From: Bemisia tabaci
Lineage: Eukaryota; Arthropoda; Insecta; Hemiptera; Aleyrodidae
Direction of reading: 5' to 3'
NCBI RefSeq assembly: GCF_918797505.1
Contig: NC_092801.1
Coordinates: 32,254,487-32,318,486, forward strand
DNA: 64,000 nt
The notes below the pieces were generated by a model that searched no databases, had not been told where the DNA came from, and saw only the letters and a list, made by a program, of their open reading frames with translations. Within the stretch, counting starts at the first letter, position 1. Every line of letters begins with the position of its first letter. The translations under genes were made by a program, and so were the position numbers. Of this stretch, positions 20,790 through 31,192 are shown piece by piece.

Positions 20790-21153
20790 TTGGTAAGGAA
20801 GAACATCGTATATTACCCCACACATTGTCACTTCTCCTTTGATAGCAAACACATTTTTAAGGAAACTTGTGAATACTTTTCCTTAAATATCTCATACAAT
20901 TGGTTTTGAAAAAAATGGTTAAACACCGTATGAACATTCGAGAGTTGCCAAGTTTCATTCAATAAAATGCTTTTTGAGGAAATTTATGAATATTTTTCCT
21001 TGACGTGTTTAGAACTTTTTGGTGAAACTGCAAGCGAAATTATAAAAAAATTGGAGGAAAAATATTCGCGAGTTTAACAGAAAATTAGTGTTTTTCAAAG
21101 GAAATTTGGCAACGCCTGAAGGATCATACGGCGTTTTTCCTTATCACGGCAGA
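20790..21153. mobile_element. Two joined partial C elements (C4)
   Basis: A damaged left half (TGCCTTGGTAAGGAAGAAC near 20796) is followed by a second C copy from about 20930 (CACCGTATGAACATTCGAGA) to the end TTTTTCCTTATCACGGCAG. Confidence 0.65.
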
Positions 21154-21225
21154 ATGGGCCTAAGTTCGAAAATCAACTCATGAACTAGCTATTTTTATTA
21201 CCGAGTATTTTTAACAGAGATCAAA

Positions 21226-21364
21226 TGGATTACATTTTGCAATGAGGAACCACTATCTCTGGCTCTCCCACAAAAGCACATATTTGCATAGGGAAACCAA
21301 TGGCATGTATGTTGTTTCTAAAATTGGCCAGAAATGGTGGTTCCTTATTACAAAATGCAATCCA
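21226..21364. mobile_element. O-family MITE (O2)
   Basis: TGGATTACATTTTGCAATGA mirrors ATTACAAAATGCAATCCA. The core has AAACCAATGGCATGTATGTT. Confidence 0.75.
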
Positions 21365-21436
21365 AATGGAGGTTAGATTTTTGTCATTTTTTTTTTTGCC
21401 ATTCAACCAATGTTGGTTGTAAACTCTTAAATCGAT

Positions 21437-21680
21437 GGCCAAAGTGCGAAACCACGTATATCCATTTGCGACGTAGCAGACTTCTTGCCGTATACCCCAT
21501 TTTTTCTTCGGAATGGATGTGATTCCCTGAAAACTCCCTTGATTTTCCCTCTCTGTTAGCAGAATATTCGGTAAGAATTCTGAACTGTTAAGTCGACTTG
21601 TCTCTCTGCAAAAAATAATTTTAGGGCAGAAATTTTGAAACGATGCAGTGTAGCTACGTGGTTTCGCACGTTCATTGAGA
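21437..21680. mobile_element. V-family MITE (V3)
   Basis: GGCCAAAGTGCGAAACCACG mirrors the right-hand AGCTACGTGGTTTCGCACG. Sister of V1. Confidence 0.65.
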
Positions 21681-21768
21681 TCTTGTTCAGGAGTTGATTT
21701 CCAGCCTTCCTGTAGTGTAATTCGTTTTCCTCGTGAAATTTTGAAGAGAAAATCTATCTCATCTACTC

Positions 21769-22019
21769 TACCGTGCTAGGAAAAACGCCATACGAACGTT
21801 CGAGAGTTGCCAAATTTCCCCGGATAAAACACTTATTTTTGAGGAAAGTTATGCACATCTTTCCGCGAAATTTTCAGATATGTTTGATCCAATTGCGAGC
21901 AAAACTTTCTGAAAAATTCACGTAAACATATTCAAAAAATTTCCAGTAAATTCGGTTTTTGGTAAAGGAAACATGGCAACGCCTGAAGGCTCACACGGCG
22001 TTTTTCCTTAGCACGGCAG
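21769..22019. mobile_element. C-family MITE, intact (C5)
   Basis: CTACCGTGCTAGGAAAAACG to CACACGGCGTTTTTCCTTAG then CACGGCAG. About 250 bp, uninterrupted. Confidence 0.8.
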
Positions 22020-22073
22020 TACTGGTCCATTTAAACTGAAGTATTTGAACATTTGATGGAGGAATACCCTTGA

Positions 22074-22562
22074 CTTAATAATCATTTTTATCGAGAGAGA
22101 TTTGGCAACGTCCCAAAGTTCATATGATGTCCTTCCCGTGTAACATTTTTCTTCTAAACTTTTTTTCCTTCTACACCGTTTGACCATGTACCAGGTAAAG
22201 ATGTTCTAAAATGGGTTTACGGTAGAGGCAGAGCAAGTTCTTCTACATTACTTCTGCAATAGATGAAAGGCTACCGGTGAATCTTCTAATGCAGAAGAAA
22301 ATTAGAGCCGAAATAGAAGATAGCTGTCTCAAGCTCATCCGGAGGAATCCGGGGCTTCTCAGCGATATCGTAGAAGATAAAAACGATGTTGTCAGAAGAA
22401 AAGTAGCAGCTAAATCTTCTTCTACAATACATTGGAGTAATGGGCAAAAATAGAAGAAAAAATATCAGATAAACTCGGTCTACACCCGGGTTTTTACTTC
22501 TAAATTTCGGTATACAGTGGCAAAAATAGAAGAAAAATGTTACACGGGTCCTCAGGACAGCA
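22074..22562. mobile_element. 3' half of a C element split by AG
   Basis: The right end of C is divided: GATTTGGCAACGTCCCAAAG to GATGTCCTT, then AG, then TCCTCAGGACAGCAG. TCCT on both sides of AG marks a short target duplication. Confidence 0.65.
22135..22548. mobile_element. MITE AG
   Basis: Inverted ends CCCGTGTAACATTTTTCTTC and GAAGAAAAATGTTACACGGG. The interior is rich in AGAAGA/TCTTCT words and has further mirrored segments. Inserted in a C element. Confidence 0.8.
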
Positions 22563-22921
22563 GATTACAACTGCAAGTTCAACTATCCAAGCGACCGAAC
22601 CGCCACGGGTTATCTGTGAAATTTACAAGCTCAACTTTACATATCAGAGTTCTGTTTTTGCAAATGTCATAAACTGGAATGGACGGGACAGTAGGGATAG
22701 GGCAGTCGCTTGCTTGCATTATTGACTTTACTCGCGCACTGGTTGGCAATTTCACGCGGGTGCCATTCGAATCGGGCAGTAGTGGTGAGGTGGGTATCGT
22801 TTCGATTGATTTGGAAATCATCATTCGACCGGACGAAACTATTCGTGCTTAGGAGATGTCCTTGTAGTATAAGCGAAGAATTGAAGGTTTTTGTTTTTTC
22901 GGATCCTCGCAGCACTAGGTT
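22549..22921. other. Unassigned stretch
   Basis: Unique sequence. Overlapping frames of 60-114 codons on both strands have no recognisable content. Confidence 0.35.
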
Positions 22922-23310
22922 CTACTTTGAGAAAAAGACTTCAATCATACGAACCGAATGCACGGTGTTCAATATCGGTCGTGTAAGGAAAAGGGGGGGA
23001 AGGGATAAGAATAACGACAAAATACCTATATCAGAGGAGCGTGTATGTAGGTGAGAAGAACAAGGGGACAAGTGAAGGTGCGTAACCATATAATAGATAC
23101 ATATGCCATATCCAGGCGAAATCGTACAGACCGTATTGTTCGGTTCTTGAGACCGCTCTTTCGGTTCTGAGAACCGTATCCTCGGTTCATGCAACCGAGC
23201 ATTCAAACCGAACAGAACTTACGAAAAAGCTCGGTCGCATAAACCGAACGATACGGCTGATATTGAACACTGTACATTCGGTTCATATGACCGAACTTTT
23301 TGTGTCAGTG
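22922..23310. repeat. Inverted-end block with CGGTTC hairpin words (AF)
   Basis: Outer ACGAACCGAATGCACGGTGT mirrors ACACTGTACATTCGGTTCAT. Between 23130 and 23260 lie short mirrored motifs such as TCGGTTCTGAGAACCG and CTCGGTTCATGCAACCGAG. No ORF. Confidence 0.6.
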
Positions 23311-23497
23311 TGCTTCGCCCCGCGGATAAAGCGGCGAGTGCTTGGAAAGTCAAAACGCCTTCATTTTCGTGGGTATGCAACGTGCACATCCCTCGAGCTC
23401 GAATAGTTGCATTCAGGCGTTCGTTCAGAAATCGTGAAAAAATCAAACATGGAGTGAGATTAGACCGCTGAAAATTTACCGAGTTCAGGTCGCATCA

Positions 23498-23499
<2 letters not shown>

Positions 23500-23536
<37 letters not shown>
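23500..23536. repeat. Poly(T) run of 37
   Basis: The mirrored partner is A25 at 23829-23853. Unequal lengths fit slippage after the arms formed. Confidence 0.9.
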
Positions 23537-23537
<1 letters not shown>

Positions 23538-23600
23538 AAAAGAGGAGAATGCTTTGAAAATTTGAAAAGAAAACACCTGCGTAATTCTCTAGCTCAGAAC

Positions 23601-23764
23601 CAGTGGCGAGGCGTGAATGATTGACTATCGATATTTCCCTATTTGATGCTACGGTAAAGAATCGATTATTAAGGTGTTCATTGCGAACACCCTGTTTATC
23701 GATCATTTTCCATAGGTTTAAATGGCAAGTCAATCGATGTATCGCAATTCACGCCACGCCACTG
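23601..23764. mobile_element. hAT-like J MITE at palindrome centre (J3)
   Basis: CAGTGGCGAGGCGTGAATGA mirrors the CACGCCACGCCACTG end. Its flanks are AGCTCAGAAC and GTTCTGAGCT, which are inverted relative to each other rather than a direct 8-bp duplication. Confidence 0.85.
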
Positions 23765-24005
23765 GTTCTGAGCTAGAGAATTACGCAAGTGTTTTCTTCT
23801 CAAATTTTCAAAGCATTCTCCTCTTTTCAAAAAAAAAAAAAAAAAAAAAAAAACTTGATGCGACCTGAACTCGGTAAATTTTCAGCGGTCTAATCTCACT
23901 CCATGTTTTATTCTGTCACGATTTCTGAACGAACGCCTGAATGCAACTATTCGAACTCGAGGGATGTGATGTACACGTTGCATATGCACGAAAATGAAGG
24001 CGTTT

Positions 24006-24592
24006 CGACCTTGTTGAGTGGCCCATTGACGGCAACGATGTTTTAAGCGGTGAAACTGCGCATTCACATGACACGAGCTTAAAATTACGCGCTGAATCCA
24101 CTGGCTAATTATGAAGCTTTCCCCTTCGGCTAACAAGTGGAATGAAGCCATAAAACCCTTGTAATAGGGAGCTATCCTATGCGGATACCCACTTATTATT
24201 CCTCGAGATGTCTATCTTTAAATCGTCTCAATTTGCCCGCCCGCCCGCGAGGTAATCCGTTTTGCATCCGACTGCAACCGACGATTTATTGTTTTCATTT
24301 TTCGTTCTCATTCCCCCTCCCCCCACCACCACTCCACCGCCTTCATTTATATTTCATATTAGAGCTTGTTGAGTTTGTAACCCTGTGTTGTGGGTATGGC
24401 TCTTCGTTTTTCTTGTGCTTTTCCTATCCCTGGGTTCACCTGTGGGCTGTCTGGAGCACCTGGGAGTTTCAGGGAAAAGTAAAGCGACTTGAATACTTGT
24501 AGAAGTTAGAGAATGGGTCACTAAGCCTTGTGTCTTTTATCTATTAGTTTTAATGTACCAAGTGAGTAGATTACGCGGTAATTTATTGCACG
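24006..24592. other. Unassigned stretch
   Basis: CT-rich around 24300-24350. A 107-codon plus frame (24179-24502) looks hydrophobic by composition only. Confidence 0.35.
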
Positions 24593-24812
24593 TGTTTGGA
24601 GCCAAAATCTCGGACATGCTCGCTTTCAAAAAGTTCAAAGACTGGAAGAAATTTTAACTGCAGTAGAATGGCGGTAACATTTTCCGAAATTTCGAACTTT
24701 CCAAAATGAATTATTTACAGAACACGCATTAAGACTAGTTATACCTGACATCAGTAATATCTCAATTTTTTAAAAAGTTGAGCTTAGGCGCCTTGCTCTC
24801 CAAGCTCCTCAT
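24593..24812 (-). mobile_element. Degraded AA element (AA3)
   Basis: The right end GGCGCCTTGCTCTCCAAGC and the AGAACACGCATTAAGACTAG segment are AA-like in reverse. The left end is poorly conserved, with an L-like word (GAGCCAAAATCTCGGACA). Confidence 0.5.
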
Positions 24813-24823
24813 TTGGACAGAGT

Positions 24824-25365
24824 TTATCAGAAAGGAACCAACCCACATTTTCGAAAAAATTGAGTTATGATTGGTTTTGAGCTCAACTAGTCGCAAATTT
24901 TTTTTCTTTCAAAAATTCATACTCCGAAAGAAATATTTTGTTCGTGAAAAAAGGGGATGAAATTGATATTTTACATCGAGTCTTGTGGAGGCACTTTAAA
25001 CAGGGTGTCTAGCATCAGGATTTTCCCAACTATCCCGATTCTATCAGGAAATCAGGATGTAATCCCGATTTCATTAGGATTTGAGGAAAAATTGGTCGTA
25101 AAATCAGGATTTGAGAGAAGTCTGCCGTCCGCTTATTTTCCATTTATTGTCCGTTATCATTCCGTTGATTTTTCTTCGCTAAAAATCAGGATTTGATTAG
25201 AATTCGGGAAAATTGTGAAATCAGGATTTAGCAGTAAAAAATCAGGAAAAATCAGGATTTCATCAGGGTTTCCTAAAATGAAAAAACTAGACACCCTTTT
25301 AAACCTTTTTTTCTCGGTTTCTCAGTTGACGTGGGTTGGTTCCTTTCTGATAAACTTGATCCATT
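24824..25365. mobile_element. I-family element hosting E2 (I1)
   Basis: TTGGACAGAGTTTATCAGAA then AGGAACCAACCCAC mirrors GTGGGTTGGTTCCTTTCTGA then TAAACTTGATCCA. E2 lies in the middle. Confidence 0.75.
25001..25297. mobile_element. E-family element (E2)
   Basis: CAGGGTGTCTAGCATCAGGA to AACTAGACACCCTT. TTTAAAC on both sides suggests an about 7-bp target duplication. Dense in ATCAGGATTT words. Confidence 0.75.
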
Positions 25366-25367
25366 CT

Positions 25368-25717
25368 CAGGGTGTCTATCATCAGGAAAAACCGGAAAAT
25401 ATCAGGAATTTTGGCCGATCAGGAAAAAATCAGGAAAATCGGAGAATCGGACGTTTTATCAGGAATATTTCTTACGCAAATCTCCTCAGCGGAGAAAGTC
25501 TTACTGCTATTTGCCTACCTTGCCAGGAGTCGAGAAAAATCAGGAAAATATCAGGAATTTTCAAAATGAAAAAATCAGGAATTTTTCATAAAATATCAGG
25601 AATTTTTTATAAAATATCAGGAATTGTTTATAAAATATCAGGAATTGTTTATAAAATATCAGGAAAAATTAGGAAAATATCAGGATTTTTCAAGATTAAA
25701 AAATACTAGACACCCTG
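25368..25717. mobile_element. E-family element with internal tandem repeat (E3)
   Basis: CAGGGTGTCTATCATCAGGA to TACTAGACACCCTG. About four tandem copies of TAAAATATCAGGAATTGTT-type units at 25588-25670. Absent from the second duplication unit, so it inserted after the duplication. Confidence 0.8.
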
Positions 25718-25736
25718 ATCCTACCTCCGTGCGAGT

Positions 25737-25841
25737 ATGAGTGCCGAAAAGAGCGGCGACAGTGTGAAACGAAACGACAACAAGCTTTCATCATCGGCGT
25801 TCCTGGGAGCGGAAGCAGCGCAGCGACATAGCACAAAATAG
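25737..25841 (+). other. Candidate 34-codon smORF, copy 1
   Basis: ATG to TAG. The peptide starts MSAEKSGDSVKRNDNKLSSS and ends AAQRHSTK. It is basic, Ser-rich and unrecognised. The same frame is intact in the second duplication unit. It may be a first exon, a true small protein, or chance. Confidence 0.3.
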
Positions 25842-26034
25842 ACGCTATCGTTACCGCCCTAATCGCCTCGATTCGGGACTGGGGCGCGTCGTGTCTCGCT
25901 CGGGGATGACACCCGGCAAACCCGGTTCCCGCGAATGTGGCAAAAGCTCCGTCATTATTTCGGGACTCGAGCGAGTGTCACGCTGAGTCGTGCGCAAAGA
26001 ACGCTAAGCCCAGCCAGACACTTGATTTAGCCAC

Positions 26035-26419
26035 CAGACTCGATCAGGATTTGAGGTCAATCAGGATGTAATCCCGATTTCATTAGGATTTGAGGAAAAA
26101 TTGATCGTAAAATCAGGATTTGAGAGAAGTCGGGCGTCCGCTTACTCTCCATTCATCATCCGTTATCCTTCCGTTAATTTTTCTTCGCAAAAAATCAGGG
26201 TTTGATCAGGATTCGGAAAAATTATGAAATCAGGATTTAGCAGTAAAAAATCAGGATTTTATCAGTTTGGGATTCCTCTTCTTCGGATGAAAGAGAAAGT
26301 CAGATGGCTGCATCAAATCCGGTATCATTTTAGAAAGAAGATGTATGTACATGAAAGTTCATTTTTGAATTCCAAATGCATCAGGGTTTCCTAAAATTAA
26401 AAAACTAGACACCCTGTTA
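26035..26419. mobile_element. E-family element lacking its left end (E4)
   Basis: Begins inside the element at GATCAGGATTTGAGGTCAAT, the duplication junction, and ends AAACTAGACACCCTG. It holds the 110-bp insertion at 26268-26377. Confidence 0.7.
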
Positions 26420-26502
26420 AACCTATTTTTCTCAGTTTCTCAATTGATGTGGGTTAGTTCCTTTCTGATAAACTTGATCCATTTGCACCCCCGTGCGAAA
26501 GT

Positions 26503-26607
26503 ATGAGTGCCGAAAAAAGCGGTGACAGTGTGAAACGAAACGACAACAAGCTCTCGTCATCGGTGTTCCTAGAAGCGGAAGCAGCGCAGCGACATAGCAA
26601 AAAATAG
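26503..26607 (+). other. Candidate 34-codon smORF, copy 2
   Basis: Same length and stop as copy 1. Comparing codons, I count five silent and three replacing changes (A to V, G to E, T to K) and no indels, although indels do occur elsewhere in the unit. Suggestive at best of constraint. Confidence 0.3.
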
Positions 26608-26908
26608 ACGCTATCGTTATCGCCTTAATCGCCTCGATTCGGGACTGGGGCGCATCGTGTCTCGTTCGGGAGTGACACCCGGCGAACCCGGTTCCCGCGA
26701 GTGTGGCAAAAGCTCCGTCATTATTTCGGGACTCGAGCGAGTGTCACGCTGAGTCGTGCGCAAAGAACTCTAAGCCCAGCCAGACACTTGGTTTAGCCAC
26801 CAGACTCCATCTAGACAAAGCGAAATCCGCTCATGATTGGCTCCCGTGTTTTAAGCTTCGCTCATGGCGAAAAAGACCTCTTTAAAACGAGTTTTTGGGG
26901 GAGCTATT

Positions 26909-27386
26909 CTGCCGTTCACAGGGAAAACGTCGGATGAACCCTCAGGCGTTGCCAAGTTTTCTTCGATACATCATGAATTCTTGGGAAAATTTGTAAATAT
27001 TTCCCCCCAAATGTTTCATGTAATTTTGTTTGAAATTGGACGTATTTCTGTCAAACGGAACTAAGCGCCGTAGGGGGAGGAAGATAGAGGGGAGTTTGGA
27101 TTGGCGGCGGAACCGGGCGTCGAGCTCATTCCGTCCTATACTCACTATGCTTTTCAATGGCGCTTAGTTCCGTTTGACAGAACGCGCTATCCGGCATTCT
27201 AATTTCCTCAACAAGAACTCAAATTGGCGCTTAGGTCCGTTTGACAGAAATACGCCCAATTTATCCTAAAGTTTCTGAAAATTTCAAGGTGAAATATGCA
27301 TGGCTTTCCTCACAAATACACATTTTTTCGAAAGGAAATTTGGCAACTCTGGAATGTTCATACGGCGTTTTTCCTCAGCACGGCAG
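26909..27386. mobile_element. C-family MITE hosting G3 (C6)
   Basis: CTGCCGTTCACAGGGAAAAC to CATACGGCGTTTTTCCTCAG then CACGGCAG, interrupted by G3. Confidence 0.75.
27038..27257. mobile_element. G-family element with AATT duplication (G3)
   Basis: GGACGTATTTCTGTCAAACG mirrors CGTTTGACAGAAATACGCCC. AATT directly flanks it (27034-27037, 27258-27261). A third GTCCGTTTGACAG end near 27236 shows a partly duplicated right end. Confidence 0.8.
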
Positions 27387-27396
27387 TATGCTTCCT

Positions 27397-27630
27397 TCCT
27401 AACGAAGAACGCCGTATGAGCATTCGAGAGCTGCCAAATTTCCCCGGATGGATCATGTATTTTTAAGGAAAGTCATGCGTATTTTTCCATGAATTTTACA
27501 GATATTTTAGATTAAACTGCGAACAAAGTCGTCTAGAAATTTTGAGGGAAAAAATTCACAATTTTCCCAGTAAATTCATTTTTGTCAAAGGCAACATGGC
27601 GACTTTTGAAGGTTCATACGGCAAAAATTG
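27397..27630. mobile_element. C-family MITE, right end lost (C7)
   Basis: GAAGAACGCCGTATGAGCAT to GGTTCATACGGC. Terminal CTGCCGTGC and CACGGCAG are missing or degraded. Confidence 0.65.
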
Positions 27631-27769
27631 AAAATTCAGCCTTTGAATCAATCGTTGAGGAGTATCAGTGCTGGAAATCATCTTACACAACGTAAAACTG
27701 AAGTTAAAAGTACTGTGCCAATTTTGCAACCGATTTCGACGTATCGATACTGATGATTGATTGGAAATA

Positions 27770-28437
27770 CTGCCATACTAAGGAAAAACGCTGTATGAAA
27801 ATTCGAGAGTTGCCAAATTGCCTCCGATAAAATGTTTATTTTTGAAGGAAGTTTGTAGATTTTTCCCAGAAATTTTCAGATGTTCTATATTAAACTGCGA
27901 AGAATATTTTCTGAGAAATTGGAAGTAAAAGGTTCCTAATTTTTTTCAATAAATTTGCACTGACAAAAATTCTTGGCGTTTTTACCAAGGTCCGTTGGTA
28001 CCTTTACCATCTCACTTTTTTACCAATTATTGGTAATTTTACCAAGACAGACTGGTAAGCTTACCTAAAAATCGGTATTTTTACTGTTTTTTTTTTCAGG
28101 TAAAAATACCACTTTTATTGGTAATCAATTCCCGGTAACTTTGCCATTTTATCTCGGTAATTCTACCACAGTCGATAAAAAATATTGGCGTTTTTACCAA
28201 GGTCCAGTAAAATTACCGAGAATGTTCAATAATCTTACCGAGATTTCTCGGTAAAATTACCAATTCCATAAATGGTATTTTTACCAAGAAAAAACTGGGA
28301 TCAAATAGAACCCTGAATTCTTGGTATTTTTACCCTTTTCTTAGTAAATACACCGAGGTTTTTTTTCAGTGTGTATTTTATCAAAGGAAACTTGGCATCG
28401 CCTGAAGGTTCATACGGCGTTTTTCCTTCGCACGGCA
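27770..28437. mobile_element. C-family MITE hosting B1 (C8)
   Basis: CTGCCATACTAAGGAAAAAC to CATACGGCGTTTTTCCTTCG then CACGGCAC. B1 accounts for 414 bp of the length. Confidence 0.8.
27958..28371. mobile_element. B-family foldback element (B1)
   Basis: CACTGACAAAAATTCTTGGC to CACCGAGGTTTTTTTTCAGTG. The body repeats GGTAAAATTACC-type palindromes and GTTTTTACCAAGGTCC. TG flanks both sides (AAATTTG / TGTATTTT), a 2-bp duplication. Confidence 0.85.
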
Positions 28438-28740
28438 CTATTGCACCCTTTTGTTCTTCCCTCCCCCCCCCCCCTCCCCCCGAAATCGCGGTTCGCAACG
28501 CTCACTGTGTCGGTGTCCTCGCATTTTACGTACCCCCCCCCCCTCCCCAACACCCCTTAGCATCACCCCGCAGCATCCCTCCTCAGCCCCACGCCGCAAT
28601 TTATCTCCCCCGGAGGATTTATGGGGCCCGGTTAGTCCTGGTTCACCGCCACTCGCGCCTCGCTTTGCATGCACATATCGTCGCTTCGTCGACGAAACGG
28701 CGTATCTCCACCTCGAGATGAGCCCCACTCTCCATATAAC
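28438..28740. other. GC-rich unique segment with C-runs
   Basis: CCTCCCCCCCCCCCC-type runs near 28460 and 28530 and an alternating CCCC/GGGG composition. Frames of about 100 codons overlap on all strands without recognisable content. Confidence 0.35.
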
Positions 28741-28905
28741 CAGTAGCGTGGCGTGAATTGCGATATATCGATTGTTATGCCATTGAAACCTATGGTAAAG
28801 AATCGATCATTAAGGTGTTCGCTGCGAACACCCTGTTTATCGATCCTTTTCCATAGGTTCAAATGGCATAACAATCGATATATCGCAAAGCACGCCTCGC
28901 CACTG
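28741..28905. mobile_element. hAT-like J MITE (J4)
   Basis: CAGTAGCGTGGCGTGAATTG to AAGCACGCCTCGCCACTG, with central GTTCGCTGCGAACAC. Flanks ATATAAC and CTATAAC suggest the 8-bp duplication with slippage. Confidence 0.85.
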
Positions 28906-29053
28906 CTATAACTCCGGGCTTTTCGGGGCTTAAACGAGGACGGAGCTGCGAGGTTTCGCCGCGGGAGTGTGATATTTCAAAACCGGATGAATTTGTTTTC
29001 GTTCTGGCCCCGCGGCGAACGAGCGCAAACAACGTGAGTGAGTTATGAATATG

Positions 29054-29057
<4 letters not shown>

Positions 29058-29094
<37 letters not shown>
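29058..29094. repeat. Poly(T) run of 37
   Basis: Uninterrupted T37 in otherwise unique sequence (28906-29428). Confidence 0.9.
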
Positions 29095-29428
29095 CATTTG
29101 GTGTTGGAGAGGAGAGTCCTTGATGATTGGCAATTAACAGCGTTCGGAAAAGGTCACGCGATCCGCCCTTACGAATGGGGGATGATTTTTTTTTCTCTTC
29201 GACTCGTAGCGCAGTGAGATTCCGCGCCAGTAATGACTATGTAAAAAACTTTTGAACAGCTCGTAAATTTCGAAAAGAGAACTCCTGAATTTATTTTTTT
29301 AAATGTATGCTCTAGGAAACTCTTTTTTAGATTTTTTTGAAAGTATATTGTACGAAATGTAAAATCGATGTGTAAATTCGTCGGTTAAGAAAGTCAGGCG
29401 ATATGCCGTTACGAACCGGGGGATGATT

Positions 29429-29566
29429 TGGACTAAATTTTGCAATTCGGAACTATAAATTCCGGCCCGGTTTAAAAACAACGTATGTGCCATTAGTTTC
29501 CCCATACTTTTAAGTGTTTTTTCAGATGAGCCAGAATTTATAGTTCCAAATTGAAAAATGCAGTCC
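29429..29566. mobile_element. O-family MITE (O3)
   Basis: TGGACTAAATTTTGCAATTC mirrors CCAAATTGAAAAATGCAGTCC. Very close to O1 in the core. Confidence 0.75.
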
Positions 29567-29583
29567 TTTTTCCACAAACGCAA

Positions 29584-29772
29584 TGCGACGTTTCAAAATT
29601 TCCGCCGCCATTTTATTTTTTTACAGAGAAGTTGTCGGTTGAATCTGTTTGAAAATTTCACAGAATTTTATCGGCAGCACCAAGAAAATTCGGTGGAATT
29701 TTCGGATAGCTTCGCGTCGAACGATTTCTCTGTAAAAGAATAAAATGGCGGCGGGGATTTTGAAACGTCGCA
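29584..29772. mobile_element. Foldback element AI
   Basis: TGCGACGTTTCAAAAT, then CCGCCGCCATTTTATT and TTACAGAGAA, mirrored to ATTTTGAAACGTCGCA. About 48-bp arms. Confidence 0.75.
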
Positions 29773-30215
29773 GGTGCTACGACAACTGACGCTTATGACG
29801 CTATTCTCAACTCAATTTCGTGTTATTCGTTCCCTAAAAATTCCACTCAATTCGCTGCATTTCTCGTGTGCAACAGACCCACTTCGTTTCATTCGGAATC
29901 GTTGTGAAATCGGACGAATCAAACGAGTAAAAGCGTCCCTTTTCGCACAATGAATCTTTCTCCAGGAAAATTGCACCTACCGCGAACTTTCAAACTTTAT
30001 CGCAGGCTAGGGACTTGATGCCATATTGGTTCCGAAGTTGCCAAAATTACTCGTATTAAATTTAGTTAAATATCTGGATAGTATCGTAAATGCTTAGGAT
30101 TTCCCACAATTTGGCAACGTTGATCTGTCCGTACTCTCGGATAGCCGCTCTAGAAGATCAATGTACGGCGAGGGAATTCGTGGCCTGTTTCCAGGAGAGT
30201 TTCTCCGGGCAAGTG
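29773..30215. other. Unassigned stretch with T-end fragment
   Basis: Mostly unique. CTGTCCGTACTCTCGGATAG at 30124 resembles the end of T elements. Confidence 0.4.
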
Positions 30216-30360
30216 CGATAGATCGATTGATCTGCCATTTAAACCTATGGAAAAAGATCGACAAACAGCGTGCTCGCAACGGACACCTTAATAATCGATT
30301 ATTTGTCATAGCTTCATATGGGGAAATATCGATAATCGATCATCCCCGCTTTGCCACCGC
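30216..30360. mobile_element. Degraded J element (J5)
   Basis: Inner J sequence (GCCATTTAAACCTATGG, CTCGCAACGGACACC, ATCGATAATCGATCAT) without clean terminal CAGTGGCG. Confidence 0.65.
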
Positions 30361-30385
30361 TACCATCCCCTTTCCAACTCTGATT

Positions 30386-30549
30386 CAGTGGCGTGGCGTG
30401 AATGATCGATTATCGATATTTCCCCATTTGAAAGTATAGGGAGGAATCGATTATTAAGGTGTTCGTTGCGAACACCCTGAATATCGATCTTTTTCCATAG
30501 GTTTAAATGGCAGATCCATCGATATATCGCAAAGCACGCCACGCCACTG
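30386..30549. mobile_element. hAT-like J MITE with perfect 8-bp duplication (J6)
   Basis: CAGTGGCGTGGCGTGAATGA to AGCACGCCACGCCACTG. CTCTGATT is present immediately on both sides, the clearest target duplication of the family. Confidence 0.92.
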
Positions 30550-30800
30550 CTCTGATTCCCGACTCTGGCTCCTATGTGATGCTTTTCCGAACAAGTGATA
30601 GGAATAGCTCCGGTCTTTGGATTCAGGTACATCGCCAGTCAACACCATCTAGGTATCAATCGACTTTCCTTAAATCACTGGTTTCTTTTCTTCTTTTTCT
30701 CAAAAATAGAAAGATTTACTGCTGGAAGCATCGGATGTGAATTTTATCTTATCCCCTCTGTAGGCAAATTTTTGAAATTGATGGACGGAGTGTTACACTT

Positions 30801-31028
30801 ACTGGAAAAAAACACACATTGGATCTAGAGTCCAAACTCTTAAAAACATCGACAAGAAAAAGTACTCTTGATTCAATCAGAATCTAGCTTAAATCTAGAA
30901 CCAAGCCTCTTAAATTAAGCGGATTTCGTTTTGATTCGTGCAAAAATCCGATTGAATCAGGTGTATTTTTTCTTGTCAATGTGTTCAAGATTCTGGACTC
31001 TAGATCCAATGTATTTTTTTTTACAGTG
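30801..31028. mobile_element. A-family foldback MITE (A4)
   Basis: ACTGGAAAAAAACACACATT to ATGTATTTTTTTTTACAGTG with the usual GATCTAGAGTCC arms. Confidence 0.85.
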
Positions 31029-31192
31029 CAAAGAATACAAAGAGGAAATTCTTCAATCCTTCTGGTAGAAATTGGTGGTTGTCATAGACTAAGAGGAAAA
31101 ATGATGTACTATCTTAGGGTCTCTCGTAGGTCTCCGTTAGTCAGTCTATCTCTCACCTACTTTTTCCTTTGCAGCCAGTCGCCTCCAACAAT

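Larger units (their letters stand above)
23353..24005. repeat. 653-bp palindrome centred on J3
   Basis: The left arm (AAACGCCTTCATTTTCGTG, AATAGTTGCATTCAGGCG, GGTCGCATCAAG, T37, AGGAGAATGC, TAATTCTCTAGCTCAGAAC) is mirrored on the right in full order, including an A25 run at 23829-23853. The centre is J3. Small indels separate the arms. Confidence 0.85.
25045..26805 (+). repeat. Tandem duplication of about 0.75-1 kb
   Basis: Unit 1 (about 25045-26040) and unit 2 (about 26040-26805) share, in order, E-element sequence, the I right end, then about 310 bp of GC-rich unique sequence ending CAGACACTTG.TTTAGCCACC. The junction falls in CCAGACTC. E3 is only in unit 1, and about 110 bp (26268-26377) only in unit 2. 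Confidence 0.85.
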
